Below are positions 31,007 through 39,976 of a stretch of DNA of 64,000 bases, in pieces. The notes below the pieces were generated by a model. That model worked only from the letters and a program-made list of their open reading frames with translations. It made no database searches and had not been told where the DNA came from. Within the stretch, counting starts at the first letter, position 1. The number at the start of each line of letters is the position of its first letter. Position numbers and translations under genes: made by a program. Source of the stretch: JBBQYD01 sp942493075 (GTDB taxonomy: Bacteria > Verrucomicrobiota > Verrucomicrobiia > Limisphaerales > UBA8199); contig OW818681.1 of the NCBI GenBank assembly GCA_942493075.1, forward strand, positions 4,526,001 to 4,590,000. The letters are read 5' to 3'.

Positions 31007-32154
31007 TGCTCTACTATCTAAGCCAATTGATTTCGGACTGGGCGACAGGGACGGAATGGGAGGATAAGCTCTCCGGCCTGCGCCTGCTGCGGTATATCAC
31101 GTTCCGCAGTGCGGGTGCGGCTGTTACCGCCCTGCTGCTGAGTTTATGGCTCGGGCCGCGTGTTATCGACTGGCTCAAGCAGCTCAAATTCGGCCAGAAC
31201 TATGCCGACAAAGCCGAAGTAGGTGGCGGGTTGGCTGCGCGCGTGCTGAGCAAGAAAGGCACTCCCACCATGGGCGGGATACTCATCGTGATGGCACTAA
31301 ATCTCACAACCATCATTTGGGCACAGCTTAATCCGCTGATCCTGTTGGCTCTTCTATCCGTAGTGGTGCTTACCGGTTTGGGGTTCTACGACGACTACGC
31401 AAAGATCATTCAGCAAAACGGCGGCGGGACCAAATCACAGATCAAGCTTTACGTTCAAGGCGCTCTGGCTGTTTTCATCGGGTTATATCTCATCAGCGTG
31501 CCCTCCACGAACAAGCTCGTGACAGATATCATGGTGCCGTTTTACAAGTACCCTGTCGTGTCGGGTGCCGCAGTGCTTGGACTGCTGATCACTGTCCTCA
31601 CGATCGTCGGCAGCTCCAATGCTGTGAACCTGACTGATGGTCTCGATGGTCTGGCAATCGGCTGCACCGTGATTGTTTCATTTGTGTTCCTGGTTCTCAC
31701 TTATGTGGCGGGGAACGCACGCGCAGCGGGCTATTTCCAGGTGCCTTACGTCCCAGGGGCTGGCGAACTCACCGTTTTCTGCGCGGCAATCAGCGGAGCC
31801 GGGCTGGGTTTTCTCTGGTACAACTGCCACCCGGCACAGATGTTCATGGGAGACACAGGTTCTCTCGCTTTAGGCGGGGCGCTTGGAATCATCGCCGTTT
31901 TAATTCATCAGCCGTTCGTATTGGTCATCGCGGGCGGCATTTTTGTGATTGAAGCCGCTTCGTCGATGCTCCAAACAGGTTGGTTCCGCTACACGCGCCG
32001 CCGCTTCGGAACGGGCCGCCGCATTTTCCTAATGGCTCCCTTGCATCATCATTTTGAAAAGAAAGGCTGGTACGAGAGCCAGGTGGTCATGCGTTTCTAC
32101 ATTTTGTGTGTGCTTTTTGCCGTGCTGGCACTTAGCACCTTAAAAATCCGATGA
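31006..32154 (+). CDS. mraY: Phospho-MurNAc-pentapeptide transferase
   Basis: A 382-residue, roughly ten-TM enzyme that links UDP-MurNAc-pentapeptide to undecaprenyl phosphate (lipid I). Conserved parts: GTPTMGGILIVM, DDYAKI, SSNAVNLTDGLDGLAIG (the catalytic NLTDGLDG), MFMGDTGSLALGG and the cytosolic LMAPLHHHFEKKGW. All key Asp residues are seen. It is followed after one base by the murD relic. Confidence 0.96.
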   Translation: MLYYLSQLISDWATGTEWEDKLSGLRLLRYITFRSAGAAVTALLLSLWLGPRVIDWLKQLKFGQNYADKAEVGGGLAARVLSKKGTPTMGGILIVMALNLTTIIWAQLNPLILLALLSVVVLTGLGFYDDYAKIIQQNGGGTKSQIKLYVQGALAVFIGLYLISVPSTNKLVTDIMVPFYKYPVVSGAAVLGLLITVLTIVGSSNAVNLTDGLDGLAIGCTVIVSFVFLVLTYVAGNARAAGYFQVPYVPGAGELTVFCAAISGAGLGFLWYNCHPAQMFMGDTGSLALGGALGIIAVLIHQPFVLVIAGGIFVIEAASSMLQTGWFRYTRRRFGTGRRIFLMAPLHHHFEKKGWYESQVVMRFYILCVLFAVLALSTLKIR

Positions 32155-32155
32155 C

Positions 32156-32578
32156 ATGCTGAAGCCATCCCAACAATCTAAGCGAGTCGCTGGCGCTAAA
32201 CAATTGAACCTCAATTGTTTCAGCGCACTTGGCCTGTCTCATCTCGTGCTCCGAAACGGGAGGATCGGGTTCGCCGCAAATCAGCCGCCTCAAGGGCCTT
32301 CCTTTACTCCTTGCACCCCGGCTGATTCATTGTTAGAAGCAGTGTCTGAGGCGGCGATTGGAGCCGCCCACGGCGATGTAGGTTTGCTCTCACCAGCTTT
32401 TTCGAAGCTTAACCAGTCTCGAAACCGTCAAAACCGCGGGCAATTCTTTTCTGCCGTTAACAAATCAATGGATAGGGGTGTGCGAACAACACACCACAAT
32501 ATAAGCAATACCGAACCCGCAAATAGAAGCGGGATGAAGCACAGCACGCTGATTTTAGCGGGGCAAAACGCCCGCTGA
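32156..32578 (+). pseudogene. murD: murD relic (start and C-terminal end, middle deleted)
   Basis: The 140-residue frame stands exactly where murD is expected, between mraY and ftsW. About 32318-32470 reads as the end of MurD: ADSLLEAVSEAAIGAAHGDV followed by GLLSPAFSKLNQSRNRQNRG and QFFSAVN. Compare the family's 'S..eAv..A...a.pGDvvLLSPacaSfD.f.n.e.RG..F...V'. The Cys and Asp of that motif are changed. Before it, SALGLSHLVLRNGRIGFAAN resembles the MurD N-terminal Rossmann strand, which would mean about 300 residues including the ATP loop are gone. The last 40 residues look like random read-through. The ATG at 32156 overlaps no other start. Confidence 0.7.
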
Positions 32579-32619
32579 GAAGTAAATTAGAACTCAACCA
32601 CAACGCCATAGGGCCAAAA

Positions 32620-33432
32620 ATGAACAATCAAAATCCACTTAGCTCGCAAGACTCCTTATCGGAGCAAAAAAACACGGGACGTACCCGTACGAAACTGGTC
32701 GTTTCGATCGTACTAGCTCTGCACTGCGCAGTACTGCTCGCCTTCCTCGCGGTCGGCTGCAAGAAGGAGCAAGAGCCTCAACCGCCCGCACCCGAGACCG
32801 TTGCGGACACATTGGTGACGAACACTGAGCCCTACTTCGAGCCTTACACCAACACGGTTGACACCACCGTTCCGACTGGGCTCGATACCAACCAGCAGGC
32901 TATGGCCCCAGTGCAAGACACGAACCTGAGCGCCCTGCCTCCGGCACCCGCGGTTCCGTTGCCAAGCGCCACAACTACCGCGCCCATCGGCGGTGGCAGT
33001 ACCACTGAATACACCATCGCCAAGGGCGATTCGTTTAGCACCATTGCCAAGAAGTTTGGTGTTTCCGTCCGCGCGCTCACTGAGGCCAACCCCAATGTTG
33101 TGCCCACCAAGCTGCAGATCAACCAAAAGATCCAGGTGCCCGCCGCCTCCGCTGCTCCCAGTGTGAGCATGGATGCTGGCGCAACGGCTTCAGCCGCTCC
33201 TGCCACCTCGGCTAGCAGCACTAAGTCCTACACCGTGAAATCCGGCGACAGTCTTTCGAAGATTGCGACCCAGCAGGGCACCAGCGTCAAAGCGTTGCGC
33301 TCGGCTAACAATCTTAAGACGGATCGGATCAAGGTCGGTCAGAAGCTGAAGATTCCGGTCAAAGCTGCCGCAACTCCGGCTCCGGCGGCAGAACTGCCGA
33401 GCCTGCCGACGTTGCCCGCTGTGCAGCAATAA
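32620..33432 (+). CDS. Membrane-anchored protein with two LysM domains
   Basis: The 270-residue product has a 24-residue polar N-terminus, one hydrophobic segment at about 25-46 (LVVSIVLALHCAVLLAFLAVGC, a possible weak lipobox at GC) and a Pro/Thr-rich linker. LysM domains follow at about 127-172 (TEYTIAKGDSFSTIAKKFGV...) and 200-245 (SYTVKSGDSLSKIATQQGTS...). LysM binds peptidoglycan, so the protein likely sits in the periplasm at the wall. No catalytic domain is attached. Position inside the division cluster suggests a septal role; this is inference. Confidence 0.8.
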   Translation: MNNQNPLSSQDSLSEQKNTGRTRTKLVVSIVLALHCAVLLAFLAVGCKKEQEPQPPAPETVADTLVTNTEPYFEPYTNTVDTTVPTGLDTNQQAMAPVQDTNLSALPPAPAVPLPSATTTAPIGGGSTTEYTIAKGDSFSTIAKKFGVSVRALTEANPNVVPTKLQINQKIQVPAASAAPSVSMDAGATASAAPATSASSTKSYTVKSGDSLSKIATQQGTSVKALRSANNLKTDRIKVGQKLKIPVKAAATPAPAAELPSLPTLPAVQQ

Positions 33433-33618
33433 GCGAGCTCAAAGCCAATCAAACCAAGAATGGTCTGCTCATGACATGAAAGGCGTTTATCACCAGCAGC
33501 CTGGCGGGGCGCGGTATCGGACCGTTCCCAGCGCCGGCTGCGGGCAAGGTTGAGTGCAGGGCCCCGGAGAATAGCCTGGCTGTTCTCCGGGGCCAACTGC
33601 AACAAGACGCGTGAACGG

Positions 33619-34752
33619 ATGAAAGCCGCTGTAACAATCCTCGTATTCTGTGTCGCCGCCCTGCTAGCCCTGGGTTTGGTGATACTGTACAGCGCGAGCA
33701 TGGACAAGGTGGGCACCCGCTTTCTTCTCATGCAACTCGTTTGGGGCGCGCTGGGGGTTGTTGCGTGTGTGACAGTCGCCAACCTGGACTATCGATTATT
33801 GAATCGTTTTGCGGTCCCTCTCCTGATCTTTACCATTATTCTGCTCGGACTGGTTCTGATCCCATCACCCCTGATCAGTGTGAGTGCCAATGGCGCCCGT
33901 CGTTGGCTCAACCTGCGCGTGTCAAACTTTCAGCCCTCTGAACTGGCCAAGCTTACTCTCATTGTTGGTCTCGCGTGGTATATCGATTCCAACGGACGTT
34001 TCATGCATACCTTCCGGCGTGGGTTGGTCATCCCCGGAATCATGATTGCGGTGGTGCTGGGTTTAATCTTCGTCGAACCGGACCGTGGCACAACCATATT
34101 GCTGGGGGCAGTCGGCGGCGTGATGCTGCTGATCGCAGGCGTCCGTTTGCGTTATGTGATCCCTGTTGGGCTTTCCGTTATCCCTCTTTTGGCCTATTCC
34201 ATTTGGCATGACCCGGTGCGGAGCAAGCGTGTGATGGCGTGGCTCGCGCAGGATGAAGGCAAATCCGCCGCGGGCTTCCAGGCGTACCAGGCGATGCTGG
34301 CGCTCGGGTCAGGCGGTTGGGCCGGTTTGGGCCTGGGAAACGGCCGCCAAAAACTCGGGTTTGTGCCCGAGCGCCACACTGATTTTATCCTCTCGATTAT
34401 CGGGGAGGAACTCGGCCTGATTGCGACCCTGTCCGTAGTGCTCTGTTTCACTCTGATTTTCATTTGCGGGCTGGTTATTGCCACCCGGGCAAGGGACACC
34501 TTCGGCATGATGCTTGCCACTGGGATTTCTTTTCTTATTGGCTTTCAGGCTTTCATCAACATCGGGGTGGTGACCAGCGCTCTGCCCAACAAGGGATTGG
34601 CGTTGCCCTTCATCAGCTACGGCGGCTCCAGCTTATTGATGATGCTGGTTTGCATTGGCGTCCTGTTAAGCATCGCCCGCCAAACCTCGTCGTCACAGCC
34701 AGGGATGAACAATAACTCAGAGAACGAAGTGCCCTCTACCAGGATCTCATGA
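33619..34752 (+). CDS. ftsW: Septal peptidoglycan polymerase of the SEDS family
   Basis: Start set at ATG 33619 (MKAAVTILVFCVAALLALGL). The ten-TM SEDS architecture is visible, with key parts VSNFQPSELAKL, GFVPERHTDFILSIIGEELG (containing the conserved Glu and Asp region), and ALPFISYGGSSLL near the end. It polymerises glycan at the septum with FtsI. It overlaps murG by four bases. Confidence 0.95.
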   Translation: MKAAVTILVFCVAALLALGLVILYSASMDKVGTRFLLMQLVWGALGVVACVTVANLDYRLLNRFAVPLLIFTIILLGLVLIPSPLISVSANGARRWLNLRVSNFQPSELAKLTLIVGLAWYIDSNGRFMHTFRRGLVIPGIMIAVVLGLIFVEPDRGTTILLGAVGGVMLLIAGVRLRYVIPVGLSVIPLLAYSIWHDPVRSKRVMAWLAQDEGKSAAGFQAYQAMLALGSGGWAGLGLGNGRQKLGFVPERHTDFILSIIGEELGLIATLSVVLCFTLIFICGLVIATRARDTFGMMLATGISFLIGFQAFINIGVVTSALPNKGLALPFISYGGSSLLMMLVCIGVLLSIARQTSSSQPGMNNNSENEVPSTRIS

Positions 34753-35942
34753 GCGCTCAACCCTCTATCAAACCAACCGTGGCCATAGCGTGTGGCGGCA
34801 CAGGCGGTCATCTCTTTCCCGGTCTGGCGGTTGCTCGTGAATTACTCCGTCTCGATTGCCGTGTCATCGCGCTGATTTCACCCAAGGAAATCGACCAGAC
34901 GGCGGCTCAACAGGCCTCTGGCATCGAAGTAGTCACGCTTCCAGCGGTCGGCCTCACACAGGGCCACAAGATGGCTTTTGTTCGCGGGTTCATTTCGAGC
35001 TACCGGGCATCCCGCAAACTGTTCCGGAGAGAACGCCCTGCTGCGGCATTGGCCATGGGAGGCTTCACCAGCGCGCCACCACTGCTGGCTGCCCGAAGGC
35101 TGGGTGCCAGCGTATATTTGCATGAATCCAACACGATCCCCGGTCGCGCAAATCGCTGGCTTTCCTGGATTGTTGATCATGCATTCGTCGGGTTCGAAGA
35201 AAGTCTGGCTCGGTTGCATGCCAGCACTGGAGAGGTTACGGGCACACCGGTAAGGCCCCAGTTTCAACCGATTGACACGCGAGAAGCCCGCACCCGGCTA
35301 GGCCTGGCACCAGAGGCCCCCACCATACTGGTCACTGGCGGAAGCCAGGGGGCTTCGGGTTTGAACCAGTTGGTTTGTGACGCGTTGCCTCAGATCAAGA
35401 CTGCCATTCCGGATATTCAATTTCTTCATCTCACGGGCGCCAACGACGTAGCCAAGGTTCAGCAGGCTTACGCCCAGCAGGGCGTGTCCTCGCTGGTGTT
35501 CCCATTCCTTGCGGAAATGAACCTGGCGCTTGCTGCGGCCGATTTGGCTGTCAGCCGGTCAGGTGCCTCTTCTCTAGCGGAGCTGGCTGCGATGGCAGTT
35601 CCCTCGATCCTGGTGCCCTTCCCCGCCGCGACGGATGATCATCAACGCCACAACGCCTCTGCCTATGAACGCACAGGGGCGGCGATCATTTGCGATCAGA
35701 AAAGCACAACCCCGGCGGCATTCGCGACCCAAGTGGTCCGGGTGCTTCAAGAGCCCGGAGTTTCAGAGGCGATGCGCAAACAGACCGCCCAATGGCACCG
35801 GCCACAGGCTGCACGACAAATTGCCGAGATCATACTGCGACAGATCGAGGCCCGGTCCAGCAAGCGAAGCGGACGGTCCACTAATAACGCATCCGCTGCC
35901 TCACGGCACCCGATGCTGGCAGCGGGGGCAAGCGGCAAATGA
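34749..35942 (+). CDS. murG: UDP-GlcNAc:lipid I GlcNAc-transferase
   Basis: A GT28 enzyme of 397 residues. Seen: ACGGTGGHLFPGLAVARELL at the start, AALAMGGFTSAPPLL, LHESNTIPGRANRWLS, VTGGSQGASGLNQLV, DLAVSRSGASSLAELAAMAV and VPFPAATDDHQRHNA. It makes lipid II on the inner face of the membrane. The C-terminus has a 30-residue Ser/Ala-rich extension. The downstream partner is murB; murC, often between them, is absent. Its start overlaps the end of ftsW and its end overlaps murB. Confidence 0.95.
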   Translation: MSAQPSIKPTVAIACGGTGGHLFPGLAVARELLRLDCRVIALISPKEIDQTAAQQASGIEVVTLPAVGLTQGHKMAFVRGFISSYRASRKLFRRERPAAALAMGGFTSAPPLLAARRLGASVYLHESNTIPGRANRWLSWIVDHAFVGFEESLARLHASTGEVTGTPVRPQFQPIDTREARTRLGLAPEAPTILVTGGSQGASGLNQLVCDALPQIKTAIPDIQFLHLTGANDVAKVQQAYAQQGVSSLVFPFLAEMNLALAAADLAVSRSGASSLAELAAMAVPSILVPFPAATDDHQRHNASAYERTGAAIICDQKSTTPAAFATQVVRVLQEPGVSEAMRKQTAQWHRPQAARQIAEIILRQIEARSSKRSGRSTNNASAASRHPMLAAGASGK

Positions 35943-36853
35943 AAAGCTACGCCCATCATCTAGAGGCACTTCGCAACCGGCTTTCGACCGCCTCGGTCTT
36001 AAAAGGCAACGAGCCGCTAGCCCGTCACACCACCTTGCGTGTTGGCGGGCCCGCCGATTTGTACGTTGAACCTGCTAGCGAAAACGAGCTCGCTCAGACG
36101 TTGCAGTTGTGCCAGGAACAGTCCATCCCCGCATTCATCATCGGCCGTGGCTCAAACCTCCTGGTTTCTGATGCGGGCTACCGCGGAGCGGTGGTTTGCT
36201 TGAATCAGGCCGCATTCTGCCAGATCACCTTTGAGGGATGCCACGTCACGTGCGGTGCCGGGGCGAAGCTAAAGCAGCTCGCGGTAGAAGCGCGCCGCCA
36301 ATCCATTTCTGGCTTCGAGTTTCTGGAAGGTATTCCCGGCAGCGTGGGAGGTGCCTTGCGAATGAATGCAGGTGCGATGAGTGGAGCCACGTTCGAACTC
36401 GTCCAGTCCGTCCGAGTCATGGATTTGGATGGGAGTGTCCGTGATTGGCTGCCCGCCGAGATGCAGGTTAGCTACAGGCATTGTGCAGCACTCGACCAGC
36501 GCATTGCCCTTTCAGCTCGCTTCCAGGGACGACCTGGAAACAAAGAAGCAATCGAGCAGCGCATGAATGAGTACAGCCGCAAGCGCTGGACCTCTCAACC
36601 AGCGGCGCCGAGCGCCGGTTGCATGTTCAAGAACCCGCTCACCATTCCCGCCGGGCGTCTCATTGATGAGCTTGGCCTCAAAGGCACCCGGGTTGGAGGC
36701 GCAAAAGTCTCGATGGAGCACGGTAATTTTTTGGTTAACGATGGCAACGCCACAGCCGGTGACATCATGGCGCTCATCGCTCTGATCCGTGAGCGGGCGC
36801 AGCAGGAACGAGGCATCGAGCTGGAAACCGAAGTTCAATTTCTCGGAGCATGA
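35939..36853 (+). CDS. murB: UDP-N-acetylenolpyruvoylglucosamine reductase
   Basis: A 304-residue FAD protein. Motifs: HTTLRVGGPADLYVEP, the FAD-binding FIIGRGSNLLVSDAGYRGAV, GFEFLEGIPGSVGGALRMNA, PSAGCMFKNP and HGNFLVNDGNATAGDI. It reduces UDP-GlcNAc-enolpyruvate to UDP-MurNAc in the cytoplasm. It overlaps murG and ddl by four bases each, showing tight coupling. Confidence 0.95.
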   Translation: MKSYAHHLEALRNRLSTASVLKGNEPLARHTTLRVGGPADLYVEPASENELAQTLQLCQEQSIPAFIIGRGSNLLVSDAGYRGAVVCLNQAAFCQITFEGCHVTCGAGAKLKQLAVEARRQSISGFEFLEGIPGSVGGALRMNAGAMSGATFELVQSVRVMDLDGSVRDWLPAEMQVSYRHCAALDQRIALSARFQGRPGNKEAIEQRMNEYSRKRWTSQPAAPSAGCMFKNPLTIPAGRLIDELGLKGTRVGGAKVSMEHGNFLVNDGNATAGDIMALIALIRERAQQERGIELETEVQFLGA

Positions 36854-37785
36854 CTATGGGAAAAGAGATGCTGAAAATCACAGTGATGCTGGGTGGCCCC
36901 AGCGCCGAACGCGAAGTTTCGCTGCGCTCTGGAGCGGCGGTAGCCGCAGCGCTAGCCAGTTTGGGCCACCAGGTCAGCCAGCTTGATCCGCGTGAGCCGA
37001 AGTGGGAATTGCCTGCGGGAACGGAAGCCGTTTTTCTGGCCTTGCACGGGACTTATGGGGAGGACGGCACGGTCCAGCGGCGTCTGGACGAGCTTGGTGT
37101 GCCCTACACAGGGTGCGATGCGGAAGCGAGCCGGATTGGCTTTGATAAGCACCTTACGAAGGAATGCCTTGTGCGCGCCGGAGTTCCCACTCCTCGCAGC
37201 TTGCTGCTTGATGCGACCTCCACGAGCTGGCCGATGGGATGGCATCCGCCCGTTGTGCTCAAGCCGGCGCGCCAGGGTTCCAGTGTAGGCCTGCAGTTTG
37301 TGGACCGCGTGTCCGATTGGAGCAAGGCCCTGACGGAGGCCCTTCGCTATGACACGCAGGTGTTGATGGAAGAGCGCATCGTGGGCCGCGAAACGACTGT
37401 AGGCATTCTCGACGGCAGTCCATTGCCGGTCGTGGAGGTGCGCCCTCGCACAGGAGTTTACGATTATCAGACCAAGTACACCGCTGGTTCGACGGAGTAT
37501 CTGTGCCCTGCCCCCTTTGATGAGGCCACAACCCAGCGCATCCAGCAAGCCGGGCTGGCCGCGTTCAAAGCGGTCGGTGCCCGCGATTACGCCCGCGTGG
37601 ATGTCATGGTTCGCAGCACCGGAGAGCCATTCGTGCTGGAAATCAACACGCTGCCAGGGATGACCGAGACCAGTCTTCTGCCGAAGGCCGCTGCGGCAGC
37701 GGGTATTGCGTATCCTGAACTATGCGATCGGATGGTGCGCCTGGCTTTGCGCCGCCCCTGCTCAACTCAAGGCCGCCATGTTTAA
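36850..37785 (+). CDS. ddl: D-alanine--D-alanine ligase
   Basis: A 311-residue ATP-grasp enzyme: VMLGGPSAEREVSLRSG, VFLALHGTYGEDGTVQRRLD, GVPYTGC, VLKPARQGSSVGLQFV, LMEERIVGRETTVGIL, DYARVDVMVRSTGEPFVLEI and NTLPGMTETSLLPKA. It supplies D-Ala-D-Ala for MurF. The end overlaps ftsQ by eight bases. Confidence 0.95.
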   Translation: MTMGKEMLKITVMLGGPSAEREVSLRSGAAVAAALASLGHQVSQLDPREPKWELPAGTEAVFLALHGTYGEDGTVQRRLDELGVPYTGCDAEASRIGFDKHLTKECLVRAGVPTPRSLLLDATSTSWPMGWHPPVVLKPARQGSSVGLQFVDRVSDWSKALTEALRYDTQVLMEERIVGRETTVGILDGSPLPVVEVRPRTGVYDYQTKYTAGSTEYLCPAPFDEATTQRIQQAGLAAFKAVGARDYARVDVMVRSTGEPFVLEINTLPGMTETSLLPKAAAAAGIAYPELCDRMVRLALRRPCSTQGRHV

Positions 37786-38746
37786 CTGGTTCAAACGGAA
37801 ACCGAAAAACCGCCGCTTTACTCGCGAGCATGTGCTCGACGTGAAGCTGCGTTCCGACAAAGCGCGCTCGGCTCGCACGCGCATGATCGCGCTGAGCCTT
37901 GGGGTTGTTTTCACTCTGGTCACTGCCGTTTTCGTCATCTTCAAAGGCAGCCAATGGGTGCTTAATGAAATGGTGTACAGCAACCCTGCCTTCCAGATTC
38001 GCCAACTCGACGTTAAGACCGATGGCATCATCCTGCCGGAGCAATTGTCGCGCTGGTCAGGGGTACGGCTAGGCGAGAATCTGATGGAACTCGATCTGAC
38101 CCGCGTGAAGCGAGAGCTGGAACTCAACCCTGCAATCCAATCCGTGTCGGTTGAGCGTATCCTGCCCGGCACATTGCGCATACGGGTTTCCGAACGCGAA
38201 CCAGCGGTTCAAGTTAATGTGCCCAGACCGCGTCCCGGTGGTGGCATCGAACTCGGCGTCTATCACCTTGATCCGGACGGCTATGTCATGCTCCCCCTCG
38301 AAGCGCGCTATTGTTCGGTGCCCCCGGCGCAACTCGGCGACCAGTCCCTCCCGGTCATTTACGGATTGAATCCTAACGATCTACAAGCAGGGAAGCGCGT
38401 GCAGACTCCGCAGTTACGAGCCGCCCTTGCCTTGGTGCAAGCATTTATAGAATCACCCATGGCCGGGCTGGTGGACATTAAGCGCATCGACATTTCCTCC
38501 ACGGAGGTGCTCACAGCCACCACGGGACAGGGCAGCGAAATCACTTTTGCACTGAGCGGCCTTGACCAGCAACTCCGCCGCTGGCGGGAAATTTTTGAGC
38601 TGGGACAACGCAATAATAAAGCCATTGCCACGCTGGACCTGGCGGTCAGCAACAATATTCCGGCGCGGTGGCTGGAAGCGAGCACCGTCCCGGCAGCAAC
38701 TCCGAAGTCACCCAAAACCTCACGCAACAAGAAAAAACATGTCTGA
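37778..38746 (+). CDS. ftsQ: Divisome protein FtsQ/DivIB
   Basis: Start set at ATG 37778 (MFNWFKRKPKNRRF). A short basic cytoplasmic tail and one TM segment (about 40-60, MIALSLGVVFTLVTAVFVIF) precede a periplasmic POTRA-like domain (NPAFQIRQLDVKTDGIILPE) and the FtsQ beta domain (QSVSVERILPGTLRIRVSER). The 322-residue length is typical. It scaffolds FtsL and FtsB at the septum. It overlaps ddl and ftsA by eight bases each. Confidence 0.88.
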   Translation: MFNWFKRKPKNRRFTREHVLDVKLRSDKARSARTRMIALSLGVVFTLVTAVFVIFKGSQWVLNEMVYSNPAFQIRQLDVKTDGIILPEQLSRWSGVRLGENLMELDLTRVKRELELNPAIQSVSVERILPGTLRIRVSEREPAVQVNVPRPRPGGGIELGVYHLDPDGYVMLPLEARYCSVPPAQLGDQSLPVIYGLNPNDLQAGKRVQTPQLRAALALVQAFIESPMAGLVDIKRIDISSTEVLTATTGQGSEITFALSGLDQQLRRWREIFELGQRNNKAIATLDLAVSNNIPARWLEASTVPAATPKSPKTSRNKKKHV

Positions 38747-39962
38747 TCCTGACAACATCATAGTTGGGCTGGAAATCGGCACCTCAAAGGTCTGCGCTGT
38801 CGTTGGTGAGATCAGCAGCGAAGGCTCTTTAAACATTGTGGGCCTGGGCCAGGCTCGCTCGCGCGGCGTCCGCAAAGGCGAAATCGTCGATGCTCCACTG
38901 GCGGAGGAGGACGTGCGGCAAGCGATCGTGGAAGCCGAACAGATGGCGGATGTTGAGATCCGCAGCGTTTACCTGGGCGTAACCGGCGGACACCTCAGAG
39001 GCTTTAATAACCGCGGCGTGCATTTGATCGCCTCGGTGGATCGCGAGATCACCGAGCAGGATGTCAAAGACGTCATCAAGAACGCCAAGGCGATCAATCT
39101 ACCTGCTCAGAACCACGTTGTATGCGCTATACGCCAGCATTTCACCGTGGATGATCAGTCCGGCATCACCAACCCTGTGGGAATGCTGGGTGCGCGAGTG
39201 GAAGTCGATGTTCACGTTGTCCATGGCAATTTCAACCGGCTGCAGAATGCGGTTCGCACGGTGAAAGGTTTGCAGTTGGAAGTTGAAGACATCGTCTTCA
39301 ACGGCCTTGCCGCGTCGCTAGCCCTGCTCAGCAACGAACAAAAGGAACTCGGCTCACTCATTGTTGATATCGGGGGTGGGACGACCGAATACGTGGTTTA
39401 TGCCAACGGCATCATCAAACACACAGGCGTGCTGGCAGTCGGCGGCGATCATGTTTCCAACGATCTGGCCTATGGGCTTAAGCTGAGGCTCAGCAGAGCT
39501 GAACAGCTTAAGCTCGAACACGGCTCAGCTCTGGCGGATAGCTCTGCCGCGGGACAGACAATCACGCTCAATAACGAGATGGGTATGCCAGGCAAAAGCG
39601 TAAACCTTGAGCATCTGCGCATGATCATGTCCGCGCGCCTGGAAGAAATCTTCCACCTCATCTTGCAGGATCTCGACCAGGCGGATGCGCTTCGCCACGT
39701 CCGCTCCGGGGTATTCCTTTCGGGCGGTTGCGTCCGCACCCCCATGATTGCTCAACTGGCCGAACGCGTATTCCAGGTTCCGGTTTCAATCGGAAAAACC
39801 AATTCGATCAGCGGATTGAAATCAGCGCTCGATCAACCCGAGTTCGCCACAGCAATCGGGCTGGTTAAATTTGGCTCGTTTCAGCAGCGCCGCCGCTCGG
39901 CCAAGGGTTCGCTCAAGCAGGGGCTGAAAAATACTTTCGGCCAGTTCTTCCGTCGCAGTTAG
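38739..39962 (+). CDS. ftsA: Actin-like divisome protein FtsA
   Basis: Start set at ATG 38739. The protein (407 residues) has the actin/ASKHA phosphate-1 motif IIVGLEIGTSKVCAVVGEI, the FtsA-specific 1C region (SVYLGVTGGHLRGFNNRG), LIVDIGGGTTEYVVYANG and FLSGGCVRTPM. It ends in a basic amphipathic helix (KQGLKNTFGQFFRR), the usual membrane anchor. FtsA tethers FtsZ to the membrane; here its partner FtsZ is divergent. Confidence 0.95.
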   Translation: MSDPDNIIVGLEIGTSKVCAVVGEISSEGSLNIVGLGQARSRGVRKGEIVDAPLAEEDVRQAIVEAEQMADVEIRSVYLGVTGGHLRGFNNRGVHLIASVDREITEQDVKDVIKNAKAINLPAQNHVVCAIRQHFTVDDQSGITNPVGMLGARVEVDVHVVHGNFNRLQNAVRTVKGLQLEVEDIVFNGLAASLALLSNEQKELGSLIVDIGGGTTEYVVYANGIIKHTGVLAVGGDHVSNDLAYGLKLRLSRAEQLKLEHGSALADSSAAGQTITLNNEMGMPGKSVNLEHLRMIMSARLEEIFHLILQDLDQADALRHVRSGVFLSGGCVRTPMIAQLAERVFQVPVSIGKTNSISGLKSALDQPEFATAIGLVKFGSFQQRRRSAKGSLKQGLKNTFGQFFRRS

Positions 39963-39976
39963 CCACGTGTCACCCT

